A stretch of DNA of 64,000 nt from Gnetum montanum (taxonomy: Eukaryota; Streptophyta; Gnetopsida; Gnetales; Gnetaceae), in assembly GCA_015680685.1 (NCBI GenBank), contig MNCI01028269.1, positions 66,203 through 130,202 of the forward strand, in the 5' to 3' direction. The position numbers were made by a program, and so were the translations under genes. Positions 1-12,099 of this stretch are shown piece after piece. The notes beneath the pieces were generated by a model. That model was not told the origin of the DNA and ran no database searches. It saw only the letters and a program-made list of their open reading frames with translations. How positions within the stretch are numbered: position 1 is the stretch's first letter; the number at the start of each line of letters is the position of its first letter.

Positions 1-1639
1 GAGTTCCTTACAAAATATTGGGAAGGAATGGGATTATTGACTAAATGACAACTGATGGCGACATGGGTGACAGACTCAAAGTGCTGAGTGAATGGATCAA
101 CAAACATATTACAACATTGGTGTTCAAACCCATGGTGGTGAACACTGTACATAAATGACATCCAGGCCCTCATTTGATATCTTGAAGAGGTTGGTTGCTA
201 CTGATGTAAAAAATGTGCAGATTGTTGTCCCTCCATGGCCAAGTGATGAAGCATGTTCCTTGCATAACTACTTCCACTTCAGTCCATCCCGAGTGCTCCC
301 TCCTATCCCAATCCATTGTTTGTATGGTCTCCATCTACACACACAACACAATCATGAATTAGCAAGGATAGATAAGATATAATGTAGTTGATACCTTGCC
401 CTGATATGAAGTACCTTGGCTAGGTTGTGGGTATGGTAGATACTAGGTTAGAGGTTTTTAACTAATAACTACCCAAGATGTAGGGGTGAGATAGGTAATA
501 GAATGGAAAAATTTGTGATAGGGCCCCCTGACTGAAAGTGGACCTTTGGTAGTAAAAAGATGGAAAAACTGAAGGAACAAGAAAGATGAGCAAAATAACA
601 ACGATGAAGCCAATAAAATGGACATCATGGATGGGGATGAAACAAGAAATGGTTGATTGCAAAAAATGTTCAAGGGAAAGAACTTAATAATTGCACCAAA
701 AAGGAATGCCAGTGGGTCCTTCCCAAAGTAGGATCATGCCTTTTATGCCTTGAAAAACTCACAAACCAAAGAGTCTGTAGGCTCTAGGAATGACATATGG
801 AAACAAGGGTTAAGAACTTACCCACAAGAGTTTACCAAATAATAACAATGCACTAACCAAGATATAGACTAAGCATAAAATTGGCAGTGAGGTGGAATAT
901 GGGAAGAAATATAGAAGGAGAGGAGAAAATGGAATGGAATCCCAAGAGCACGGTTATGTAAAGTCCCTTGTGTATCATATGGTTAAGGTGACAAAATAGA
1001 ATTCATTCCAAATTCGGATTCAAGCCAACCATATTCAGTGACCTCGCATTAACACATTTGACCAATCCATCCTATTGAAGCAACAAGAATGTGTCCATAG
1101 AGTCACCACCATTCCAAGGAGAGAAAGATAGAGAAGTAGGAAGTGAGAAAGGGCCTTAGTTAGAGGGAACCTTTAGGCATGGGTAACATGTCTTTCCAAT
1201 GCCATAACTAGTGCTTGTAGCCCATATTTCGTTATTATGTCTAAGGGGTGTGCTTTGAATACTCACCAATTTTTTTTCATGTGAGAACCACACCATGCAA
1301 AGACTTATTTGATTCATTTAGCTTCTTTGTGTTTGCTCAATGGAAAAATGGTGGGAAACCCATAAAAAACATCCAAGTACCCAAGAGAATAGCCAACACA
1401 AGTGCATCGAATCCCCTTGAAGTTACATCCTTTTTAACCATTGAGTCTTTCCTTGGTTTGAAGAATACCTAGCCACCAAATGAGAGTAAATCAAACAAAG
1501 AAATAGTAAAAATGTGAACGATGGTGTAAAAAAAAATAAGTAAATTTGAAGAAATGTGTAAAAAAAATACAAAAAGAGCTGAGGGCTTAGTATGGTTAAC
1601 ATTGGTAGCCATCTCCCCCATGACTAAGTTGGAAGGAGG
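1..1639. other. 3' region of unit A between integrase and LTR, no recognised gene
   Basis: About 1.6 kb downstream of integrase on the minus strand, where Athila elements can carry an envelope-like ORF. I cannot find a convincing one. Short frames exist on both strands, for example a plus-strand frame at 155-382 whose start is also present in unit B at 8966, but there it is shifted. Near 1612-1621 the minus strand carries a purine-rich GGGGGAGATGG block just after integrase. Confidence 0.5.
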
Positions 1640-3060
1640 AGATTCAAGATAACAAGTAGGGTTGTCCACCAATAGAGGTAGTATTAGCATAGGCTATTCT
1701 AGGCTCATGGAAAGGCTTGGTTTGTTGGATGTTGACCACTAATTTCTTATCTGGGCTCCTAGGTCTATAAATCATCATGGCCCCTGAACGAAAAGTTTCA
1801 TGAATAATATAAGGTCCTTCCCATAGCGTTTGAAATTTAGTGCATTATGGCACATGTGTGGGGTTCCAATAGAGAACCTTATCTTCTGGTCAATATTTAA
1901 CTTTTCTAATTTTTAGGTTATGAAATTGTTTATGAAAGACCTTGTGCAATTTGTTAGATGACAAGGTAGCTAATTAATTCTCATCTAGCAAGTTAAGGTT
2001 CATTAACCATTCTTTTTATGCTAGATTGAGGTCAAGGTTGAGGTCACATGCCATAGATAGTGTAAAGAATTTAGCCTCAATAAGAAGCGAGGGTAGTTTA
2101 CCATACACTAACTCATAGAGGGAGTAGCCTATAGGGAGTTTCCATGTAGAGAGGTATGCCCAAAGAGCATCATTCATTTTGATGCTCCAATCTCACCTAT
2201 ATTTGATAATGGTTTGTGTCAATATTTTGGTGATCTTCCTATTGGTGACTTCAGCTTGACCATTCGCTTGAGGATGATATGGTGTGGTCAGGTTGTGTTC
2301 CACTCCTAAGCATTGCATCAACTTCTAAAAAGAAGCATCTATAAAATGTGTACCATTATCCAAAATAAGAGCACGAGACACACCAAACTTGTTTATGATT
2401 TTTTGTTGAACAAATCGTGTAATGGTAGATGATGTATAGTCCATAACAGTGATTACTTTTGTCCACTTTGTAAAATAGTCAACAACAACAACAATGTAGG
2501 CTTTTCCATTGCCCATTGGTGTAATAGGCCCCATAGAATCAATTTCCCATATGTCAAAGTGTTCTAAAGGTTGAACCTATTACTATGGACCCTCCATCCT
2601 AGTAGTCATTCCCCCATCACGTTGGCAGTGCTCACAAGACTATTAAAAATGATGAGCATCCCAGAACAATGTAGGCTAATAATATCCTGCAAGAAATATT
2701 TTAAGTGTTGTTCATCTTCTAGCATAATGACCCCCATAAGGACCCTCATGAGCATCTTGGAGAACTAGTAATTGATCTATATCAGGAACACACCATCGAA
2801 CCAAGCCATCGGAACATACCTTATAAATGTGCCCATTGATTTCCATGAAATACTTGGCTTGATGTAGAAACCGCTATTTCTTTTTAACATCTAAATCTTG
2901 TGGTGTTTCTTGTGTAAGAAGATAGGTAAGAATGCTATTATACCAATTTTTCTCTATGGTTAATTGATTATTTACTACACCTGCAAAGAGAAATTCATCA
3001 AGAAAGCAATCTGAAAGCAGATATTCATCCTCTTTATTGTCCCATCTTAATCAAGATAAA
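1640..3060 (-). pseudogene. pol: Integrase, unit A
   Basis: The last pol domain, which would insert cDNA into the genome. An HHCC zinc-binding region is visible at about 2760-2620 (HEGPYGGHYA then CEHCQRDGGM). The core follows: VVDYFTKW (first Asp) and ALILDNGTHF (second Asp) at 2534-2325, then YHPQANGQAEVTNRKI with the catalytic Glu near 2260. All three DDE residues are present, although stops and shifts break the frame. The C-terminal part ends about 1690-1640 with LWEGPYIIHETF and KPFHEPRIA. Confidence 0.88.
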
Positions 3061-3099
3061 TGATTAGCAACAACATTCTCAGTGCCTTTACGATCTATC

Positions 3100-4511
3100 A
3101 TCGTAAGATCGAACTCTTGTAAGATTACAAGCCATCATATAATGCAAGGGCTCACCATTGGTTTATTCAGTAGGAACCAAATTGCACTATGATCTGTGTG
3201 TAAAAATATCTTATAGCCCAACACATAGTGCCTAAATTTGTCTAGTGCAAATACCACAGCCATTAATTCTTTTTCCATTATGGTGTAGTTAAGTTATGCA
3301 GTAGTAATACTTTGACTTGCACAATGAATGTAATAGGGACGTTTCTAGTCATCTAACTATGTAAGTATAGGTCCTAAGGAAAATTTGGATGCATCAGTCA
3401 TTATGTGGAATGGTCTGGACTAGTCAGGAGCTTATAGAATAGGTGTTTCTACAAGCTTCTATTTGAAGGTTTGAAAAGCTAATTCACATTCTCTAATCCA
3501 TTCAAAAGGTATGTCCTTTTTCGTTAGTTTAACCAATGGTTTTGCAACCTTTGAAAAGTTCTCTATGAATCTTCTATAATAGCCAGTGTGTCCAAGGAAT
3601 GATTAGATGTCTTTAACCATTTCAGGTTAACGAGTGATTCCTTAGATGACTTTAATATTTTTGAGGTCTACCTCTATCCCTGTTTGTGAAATCTTATGCC
3701 CTAATACAATGCCTTCATGGACCATTCAATGGCTTTTTTGCCAGTTGAGCCTTAAGTTGGCTTCAACACATCGTTTCAGTACCTACTCTATTCGGTCCAA
3801 TGCTTGATTGAAGTCCACTCTATAGGTGATGAAATCGTCCATGAAGACTTTCACACCACTTCCTATTTGCTACTGAAATATGCTTAGGACCAAACATTGA
3901 AATGTTTTAGGGGCATTGCACAAGCCAAACAGCATCTGCCTGTATGCAAATATCCCCCAAGGACTTGTGAATGTAGTCTTGGCTTGGGCTTGGTCTTCTA
4001 GTGCTATTTGGATTTGGTTGTATCCACTGTACCTATCTAGAAAACTATAGTAGCGATGCCCTGCAATGGTGTTTAAGACTTGGTCAACGAATGACAATGG
4101 AAATTGGTCTTTGAATGTTGCCATGTTTAATAGCCCAAAGTCTATACACACCCTCCATTTACCTACTTTTTTAGGCATAATGACTAAGGGACTAACCCAT
4201 TCACTATTAGCAATGGGGTAGATGAACCTAGCTTTTAGAAGCTTTTCAATTTCTTCTTTACCCACTTGCTTAAGCATTGGGTTCAACTACCTTTGCGATT
4301 GTCGTCGAGGTTTCATGGAAGGATCAGTGTAAATCCTATCTTGGCATATCCTAGGATTTATTCTGGATAATTTAGAATATGACCAAGCAAAGACTTTCGA
4401 CCATTTGTTTATTGTTTCCAGTAGTCTTTCCTTTTGTTGAGAAGTGAGGTTCATGTTAATAATTACCGATTTTCCTTTTTTGAGAAATGTATACTCCATA
4501 CTGATGGGCAA
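3100..4511 (-). pseudogene. pol: Reverse transcriptase and RNase H, unit A
   Basis: The RT opens with a linker (4511-4287), then the polymerase at 4286-3870: WRVCIDF, QFPLSFVDQVL, YYSFLDRYSGYNQIQ and FGLCNAPKTFQ. The catalytic motif FMDDF is intact at about 3835-3850. RNase H follows with TDASKFSLGP (about 3400), EKELMAVVFALDKFRHYVLGYKIFLHTDH-type motifs at about 3290-3180, and a final frame ending near 3100. Stops in several frames break it. The FPL-x-F-x-DQ-x-L and FLD-x-YSGYNQI signatures place it in the Athila branch rather than Tat/Ogre. It would copy element RNA into cDNA; here it is dead. Confidence 0.9.
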
Positions 4512-4775
4512 TGATTTTAACTCAAGGGGCTCTTACTTGAACTTGTCAAGGATTTCTAACTTCCCCTAGTTGATATTTTCGATGTTAGGACTTGGGAGTT
4601 GTTGATGGACTTGTTCTAATGTGTCTATGCTATCGATGTAAGCGCAAGTTAAACCCTCAATTGGTTTCGTGCATATAATTGAATTGTTCTCTTGGTTAGC
4701 TATCAGCCATTGGGTGCCTTTCTATGTTGTGGCCACTGCATACATGCATCTTTGTATGTTAGTTGCTTGTGCACA

Positions 4776-5210
4776 CTAATTGCATGCAGGCAATGTTAAT
4801 TGTTGTACAAACCTGGACTTCTGCATGCAATTACACCTTATGTCACTGTATGCGATGCATGTAACTTTCTTCTTCTCCATTTTTTTGAATGTATTTTTCT
4901 TTGATATTTTTAAGGAAAGATTACATATTCCTAGGCATGTGTCAATTGTGCTTAGCCATGCTCTTCCCATTATGATTGGGAAGTCCCCCTTACTGTTGTT
5001 GACTTGGATCACTAAGAAATCAACTGGATACAACCATCCATAAATAGTGGTGACAATGCCCTCCACTAGTCCTAGTGGGACAGTGATGGATTGGTCAGCC
5101 AACTCTCAACGAATGTTACTCTTTTTTAATGGAGGTAGGTTCCAAAATTTGTACATTTATTGAGAGATTAAGTTGACACCAGAACCTAAATACAAAAGAG
5201 ATTTGCACAG
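4776..5210 (-). pseudogene. Retropepsin-like aspartic protease domain, unit A
   Basis: Protease part of the gag-pol polyprotein. The active-site region at 5166-5210 reads LLYLGSGVNLIS; the catalytic Asp expected in LLDLG is Tyr here, so the enzyme is inactive. The C-terminal half is open and ends in the family hallmark FPIIMGRAWLSTID. It lies between the gag tail and the RT domain, as in Athila and other Ty3/gypsy elements. Confidence 0.8.
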
Positions 5211-7817
5211 TTAATTCCCAGCGATTTGTAGATATATAAGAGGACTTCTAGGATCAGAAAATTTTTGAGGAAGATGGCCAGCCTTAATCCAATTGGTAAC
5301 AACATGAGTTAACATGACCATGTGTGTGGGGTGTGATTTTTGGTTTGAAGAGAGTTTCGAAGTTTTGAGTGATGGTGAGGCATTTAGAGAATCAGCTACT
5401 TGTAGTTGTAAGGACTTGGTTGGACTATTGGTTCTAAAGAAAGGTCTCTTCTTTATGTAGTTGTTCAAACCAATAATAGGTTGAGGATTAATAGCCCTTG
5501 TAGTGTTACATTGCTATGGCTGGGCAGGGAGATCACCCTGCATAGCTGGAGCAGGTGGTAATGGAGCTAAGGGTGGAAGAGATGCAACTATATGAGAAGG
5601 ATAGTACGTTTGTTGAACATCACCCCTAGGAGAAGGAGTTCTATAGTACTCATGGGCTTGGTAGTAAGGCATGGGTGTGACATGACAAATAGAGTCATGT
5701 GGAGAGATTGGCTACTACACATAGTATCCATATGTGTTAGGTTGATGGTAAGTGTATTGTTGACATGGTGGTGGCATTGTTCATAATTGTGGGTGCTACC
5801 ACTATTGATACTGCTCATTTGGTTGTGGTGGAGTTCCACTTGGATAATATGTCAAAGGTTGTTGGAACTGTCTTGGGTTACCTTGAGGATAAGGTAACCT
5901 TCGGGATGTTTGCCTTCTATTTAATCATGGGTTGAGTGCATACACCCCAGACTCTTGTAGATGTGAGATTACAAGGCAACATCCCTTAGGATGGTCATAT
6001 TGTCATATCTCAAGTCCACCATCATTTTTTGTATTTGAATCCACAACCTCTTTGATGATGACCACTTTTCCCTTACCTTTGTTACATGCATATTTAGCTT
6101 CTCTCTTTTTTCTCCTTTCTCGATCACTACCTTGCTCTCTAGACTCCTCTACTATTTTGAGAATGGTTTGAAATTTATTATCTAGGGAGTCCCACATTTG
6201 ATCTACCTTTGCTGATACTTCTGATACAAATTTCTAAATGGAAAAATTTTTCCTATTCACCATCTCTTTGAGTGGTGACTCTTCCACATCCTCATAAAAT
6301 CTAACTTCCTTCCTTCAGAGGGAAGGATCTCTATTGTGTTCTTTCACACTCTCTTTTTTCCTTAACTCACCTTCCTCTTTAGCAACTTGCTCCAACAATC
6401 TTTGTACTTGATGGTCCCTAAGCTCATATAGTCTTCATTAGGCATAAGTCCCAAGGGTTCTTCACGTTTCATGCCTAAGCCCAACCACAAGATGGCATAG
6501 TTTGTCCCTGTGTGAGTAACCATGGCCTGGGCAACGATGTAACAATGCATAATATCGACCCATGGCAGCATCCAAGGGTTCATGTCCTCCCTGTTTCCAT
6601 CCTTGGATTTGCTTTAGCAGGTTGGACATTTGTAAGTACCTATGATACTTATTGTTGAATAGTTCTAACATGGTACTCCATCGGCGAATGGATTCTAGTT
6701 CTAAGGACTAGTACCAGCTTTCTGCTTCTTTGATCAGTGTCCATGGAAACAACTTAAGTTTTTTCCATTCATTCTCTATATTTTGTAAGGCACATGCATC
6801 ATGAAATGCTTGTAGATGGTTTTGAGGATTAGCATTATATCTCCCTTCAAATCGTGGATGTTATTCATATCTAATCTTTTGATCCTACTATCCTTTGGTA
6901 TATTAGCATACTTTGGGTAGTAAGTAGGAGTTCATTATGATTGTATTGTCTATGGCATCTATGATGCCTATGCTATTCCTTGCTTTCCCTCCTTTCATGA
7001 TAAGTTTCTCTAGAATTCCCTCATCCTCTTTCTCGACTATTTCATCTATGATCTCTATTTTTCTTACCATTATCCTTAGGGTCTTTTCCTTTTCGACTAC
7101 ATTTAGATCCTAAAGGAGAGGATGAAGGAGATGATGAAGGTGAAGAAGAAGAAGGATTGGTACCATAATGATGCCTACTACCTTTTCTTCGGTGGTCACA
7201 GCCTCGGACGCAGTTACGATTAGAATGTCCATCTTTATCATGCATTTGTGTTCCTTTTTTAGACCCTTTGTGCCCATTGGTATCAGAACCTAGGTTATGG
7301 ATGGCTAAGTGAAGGTTCTGATACACAACCCCTTGACCAAAGCCAATGGGAGGAACATCGTTTCGTGGAAAACCTCTTGAGGCAAGTTTACCATCCTCAT
7401 TTTCACTTGGGACATGCAAGACATCCTGAGATCACTTACCCTTCATAGATTTGTGATGTCTCTCCTATTGTAGGTCCCTTTGAAGTTGTGCCTCTGTGGA
7501 CTAATACTCTGTTGAGTCATGTTCATGCACAACGTATTCTACTTATAAGTGCTACATATCAATTTGTGTAGAGCATGAATAAGCATGCTTAGGACTGAGA
7601 GATTAGGAGGTAACACTATGTTACCTTCTAAATCTTGCCAATGTAGTTGTTCATCCTGGTGGAGGATAAAGGTGAAGTCTAGTATATACTCATTGGCATA
7701 AATCTATACCACGTGAAACTATTGTGGTACTAGTGGATTATCATGTGTACTACACCTCCGACTATTCCTTGTATCAAACCTAGGTGCTGAAGCACTTTCT
7801 TAAGAAGAAGGAGACAT
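5211..7817 (-). pseudogene. gag: gag of unit A (Athila-like), broken
   Basis: Structural capsid/nucleocapsid protein of the element, here decayed. The start is set at an ATG (7815-7817) in the same context as in unit B; translation stops after about five codons, so it is dead. A serine-rich low-complexity stretch lies near 7100-7160. The retrotransposon gag core is clear at about 6860-6360, with motifs WSTMLELFNNKYHRYLQ and AMGRYYALLHRCPGHGYS. The zinc knuckle (5980-6015) has lost its first two cysteines (Leu and stop) but keeps DHPKGC. A proline- and glutamine-rich C-terminal part leads into protease without a clear boundary. Several frameshifts divide the frame. Family assignment is firm; exact ends are inferred. 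Confidence 0.8.
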
Positions 7818-7919
7818 GATTAATTATTTAGTATATATATTTTTTTCATAACCAACCCTAAAGGTTTGTTTCAATGATGGGAAGATTCCTAAATTCTAAT
7901 TCACGCACAAACAACAAAG

Positions 7920-7937
7920 TCCTCGACAATGGAGCCA
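7920..7937 (-). other. Primer binding site, unit A (tRNA-Asp type)
   Basis: On the minus strand this reads TGGCTCCATTGTCGAGGA, one base inside the LTR. It is a decayed form of TGGCGCCGTTGCCGGGGA, the tRNA-Asp complementary primer site known from Athila-type elements. Confidence 0.8.
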
Positions 7938-7938
7938 A

Positions 7939-8780
7939 TGATGAGTGGCGAGGTACCCCTACGCTCAACCATATGAATACGAGCGTCCACGCACAATCCA
8001 GTTGAATTCCAAGGACTAAGTGCTTATGCGCCTATACAAAACAAGGATGGGTTAGTCAATCTTTGTCTTCCCAAGCTTACTTGTATAACACAATTGTATG
8101 GTTAAGTAAACTTGAGGCATATGATTTTTATGGTTTTTTATGTTTTATTTCTTGGTGCTAAAAGGGGTGAAATGCATTAATTAAGTGACTAATTTAATTT
8201 AACTAATCATCTATGCTTTAGCTAGTCCTAACACTAGCATCCATTCCCACTTGCAGTACACATCCTAAACTAGTGTAACACTACTAGGATTACCAAATGC
8301 TAATCATTACTGGGTTACCAAGTGTTCCATGCATGCTCGAAGTGGTCATACTGAGTGTGCTTACTTGGGGAAGTTGACAAGGTGAGAGAGAGAGAGAACA
8401 TTAATTAACTAAGGAAAGCATTAAATAACTATAAATAACATTAAATGTAATAACTAAGCTATTCTGAATGCTACAAGGTTTATCACAAAGTTTGTCTTTA
8501 TTTCTGGCCACAAAGTGTGCTCAAGTACACAATGCTCGAATAAAGATCCGTTCACTTTATGAGTCCTACTGCGGGCACTCAGAAATAATTCTATCTTTGA
8601 CAAGGGAAAAGTGGAAGAGTTTGGGTAGGGGACTAAGAGACTAAATTAACCTATTTCCAAACCAAGTGCGTCTACCTCTTATTTATAGATGATGAGACAG
8701 GTTTCGACATCAAATATCTGATATCGATAAGCTTCGATATCGCAGATGCGATATTGCAGCCCTGATATCATGGTTCATCA
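7939..8780 (-). repeat. Family-1 LTR (3' LTR of unit B and 5' LTR of unit A)
   Basis: An 842-base LTR. On the minus strand it starts TGATGAACC and ends CCACTCATCA, so the ends form a TGATGA/TCATCA inverted pair. Its U3 contains GATATC-centred palindrome repeats near 8700-8770, followed by a TATAAAT box at 8681-8687 (plus-strand coordinates). Primer site lies at 7920-7937 and the polypurine tract at about 8781-8790, fixing both edges. It differs from the LTR at 16979-17833 by under about 10% by eye. Confidence 0.9.
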
Positions 8781-10694
8781 TATCCCCATGACTAAATGAA
8801 AATTTGTCCTTGAGTTCCTTACAAAATATTTGGAAGATATGGGATTATTGACTAAATGACAATTGACAACGACATGGATGATAGACTCAAAGTGCCCGAT
8901 GAATGGATCAACAAACATATTACAACATTAGTGTTCACACCCATGGTGGTGAACATGATACATAAATGACATCTAGACCCTCATTTAATAGCTTGAAGAG
9001 AGAGAGAGGAAGGAAAATAAGTTGTATTATTGCTGATGTCAGAAATGTACACTCCGTTTTTTTTCCATGGCCATGTGATGAGGCGTGTTCCTTGCATAAC
9101 TGCTCCAACTCCAGCCCATCCCCAAGTGCTCCCTCCTATCCTAGTCCATTATTTTTATGGTCGTCATCTACACACACAAAAAAATCATGAATTAGCAAGA
9201 ATAGATAAGATATAATGTAGTTGATACCTTGCCTTGATATGAAGTACATTAGCTAGGTTGTGGGTATGGTAAATACTGGGTTAGAGGTTTTTAACTGATA
9301 ACTAACTACCCAAGGTGTAGGGGTGAGATAGGTAATAGGATGGAAAAAATTTTGATAGGGTCCCCACGACTAAAAGCAAACCTTCGATAGTAAGAAGTTG
9401 GACAAATTGAAGGAATAAGAAAGATGAGCAAAATAACAACAATGAAGCTAATAAAATGGATGCCATGGATGGGGATGAAATGAGAGATGGTTGATTGCAA
9501 AAAATGTTTAAGGAAAAGAACTTAACAATTGCACCAAAAAGGAATGCTAGTGGGTCCTCCTCAAAGCAGGCTCATGCCTTTTATGCCCTGACAGACCCGC
9601 AAACCAAAGAGTCTATAGGCTCTAGGAATGACATATGGAAACAAGGGTTAAGAACTTACCCACAAGAGTTTACCAAAGAATAACAATGCATTAACCAAGA
9701 TATAGACTAAGCATAAAATTGGCAGTGACGTGGAATATGGGAAGAAATATAGAAGGAGAGGAGAAAATGGAATGGAATCCCAAGAGCACAGTTATGTAAA
9801 GTCCCTTGTGTATTATATGGTTAAGGTGACTGAATAGAATTCATTCCAAATTTGGATTCAAACCAACCACATTTAGTGACCTCACATCAACACATTTGAC
9901 CAACCCATCCTATTGATGCAATAAGAATGCATCCATAGAGTCACCACCATTCCAAGGAGAGAAAGATAGAGAAGTAGGAAGTGAGAAAGGGCCTTAGTTA
10001 GAGGGAACCTTTAGTCATGGGTAACATGTCTTTCCAGTGCCATAACTAGTGCTTGTAGCCCATATTTCGTTATTATGTCTAAGGGGTGTGCTTTGAATAC
10101 TCACTAATTTTTTTTTCATGTGAGAACCACACCATGCAAAGAATTATTTGATTCATTCAACTTCTTGGTGTTTGCTCAATGGCAGAATGGTGGGAAACCC
10201 ATGAAAAGCATCCAAGTACCCAAGAGAATAGCCAACACAAGTGCATCAAATCCCTTTGAAGTCACATCCTTTTCAACCATTGAGTCTTTCCTTGGTTTGA
10301 AGAATACCTAGCCACCAATTCATTAATAAGTTTCTTTAGAAAAAGGGACAGTACAATTCCAAAGCCAAGGGAGACCATAGAGTTGAATGGATGAATGGAT
10401 GACGTGGAATCATTGCCCTTTTTATCAAAAGAACCATATCTTAGTATCAACATCAAAATTCAAAGGTAAAAACCAAACATTAGAAATTAACACCATTATA
10501 GTACAATCCACCATCATGAGCACTTATTGTGTGATGAATAAAAGTAAATCAAACAAAGAAATAGTAAAAATGTGAATGATGGTGTAAAAAAAAAAAGTAA
10601 ATTTGAAGAAATATGTAAAACAAAAATACAAAAAGAGCTAAGGGCTTAGTATGGTTAGCATTGGTGGCCATCTCCCCCACAATTGAGTTGGAAG
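8781..10694. other. 3' region of unit B between integrase and LTR, no recognised gene
   Basis: Homologous to 1-1639 but about 225 bases longer, because 10318-10545 has no counterpart in unit A. Bases next to the LTR (8781-8812) read, on the minus strand, as a conserved lead-in to the polypurine tract (AAGGACAAATTTTCATTTAG, then TCATGGGGATA). A purine block GTGGGGGAGATGG lies near 10668-10680 just after integrase. No protein family recognised. Confidence 0.5.
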
Positions 10695-12080
10695 GAGGAG
10701 ATTCAATATAATGAGTAGGGTTGTCCACCAACAGAGGTAGTATTGGTACAGGCTATTCTAGGCTCATGGAAAGGCTTGGTTTGTTGGATGTTGACCAACA
10801 ATTTCTTATCTAGGCTCTTAGGTTTGTAGATCATCATGGCCCTTGAAGGAAAAGTTTCATGAATAATATAAGGTCCTTCCCACAACGTTTGAAATTTAGT
10901 GCATTGTGGCACATGTGTAGGGATCTAATAGAGAACCTTATATCCTAGTTGATATTTAACTTTTCTAATTTTCAGGTCATGATGTTGTTTATGAAAGGCC
11001 ATGTGCAATTCGTTAGATGATAGGGAAGCTAATCGATTCTCATCTAGCAAGCTAAGGTTCATTAACCATTCTTTCTGTGCTAGATTGAGGTCAAGGTTGA
11101 GGTCACATGCAATAGATAGTGTACAGAGGTTAGCCTAAATAGGAAGTGTTGATAGTTTACCATACATTCACTCTTAGGGGGAGTAGCCTATAGGGAGTTT
11201 CCATGTGGAGCAGTATGCCCAAAGAGCATCATTTACTTTGGTGCTCCAATCTCGCCTATATTTGCTAATGGTTCGTGTCAATATTTTGGTGATCTTCCTA
11301 TTAGTGACTTTGGCTTGACCATTCACTTGAGAATGATATGGTGTGGTTAGCCTGTGTTCCACTCATAAGTGTTACATCAACTTCCGAAAAGTGGCACCTG
11401 TAAAATGTATACCATTATCTGAAATATGTGCACGAGGCATACCAAACCTATTTACGATTTGTTGTTAAAAAAATTGTGTAACAGTAGATGATGTAAAGTC
11501 CATAACAATGGTTGCTTCTGCCCACTTTGTAAAATAGTGAACAACAACAACAATGTAGGCTTTTCCATTGGCCATTAGTGTAATAGGTCCCATAAAATCA
11601 ATTTCCCATATGTCAAAGGTTTCTAAAGGTTGAACCTATTACTATGGACCCTCCATCCTAGTAGTCATTCCCCCATCACGTTGGCAATGCTCACAAAACT
11701 AGATGAAATGATGAGCATCCCAGAACAATGTAGACTAATAATATCCTACAGGCAAGATTTTAATCGTTGTTCATCTTCCAGCATAATGACCCCAAAAGGA
11801 CCCTTTTGATCATCTTGGAGAACTCGTAAGATCTATATCAGGAACACACCATCGAACCAAGTCATCGGAACATACCTTATAAAGGCACCCATTGATTTCC
11901 ATGAAATACTTGGCTCGATGTAGAAACTGCTATTTCTTTTTAACATCTAAGTCTTGTGGTGTTTCTTGTGTAAGAAGATAGGTAAGAATGCTATTATACC
12001 AATTTTTCTCTGTGGTTAATTGTTTATTTACTACACCTGCAATGAGAAATTCATCAAGAAAGCAATCTGAAAGCGAATAT
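10695..12080 (-). pseudogene. pol: Integrase, unit B
   Basis: Same layout as unit A but catalytically ruined. The first Asp motif reads VVVHYFTKW (Asp to His, about 11530-11560), the second (ISDNGIHF) is kept, and the third motif reads VNGQAKVTNRKI (Glu to Lys, about 11330). The C-terminal part is open at 10912-10703 (LWEGPYIIHETFPS, KPFHEPRIA). So the two tandem units have lost different catalytic residues. Confidence 0.88.
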
Positions 12081-12099
12081 TCATCCTCTTTGTTGTTCC

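Noticed and set aside
155-382. Plus-strand 75-codon frame in the 3' region of unit A
   Set aside because: The start is shared with unit B (8966) but the frame is shifted there, and nothing resembles a known protein. It lies antisense to the element; treated as chance.
458-673. Hydrophobic minus-strand frames that could be an envelope-like protein
   Set aside because: Two overlapping frames are both hydrophobic because of T-rich sequence; unit B does not keep the same frame, and no signal peptide or glycoprotein pattern is convincing.
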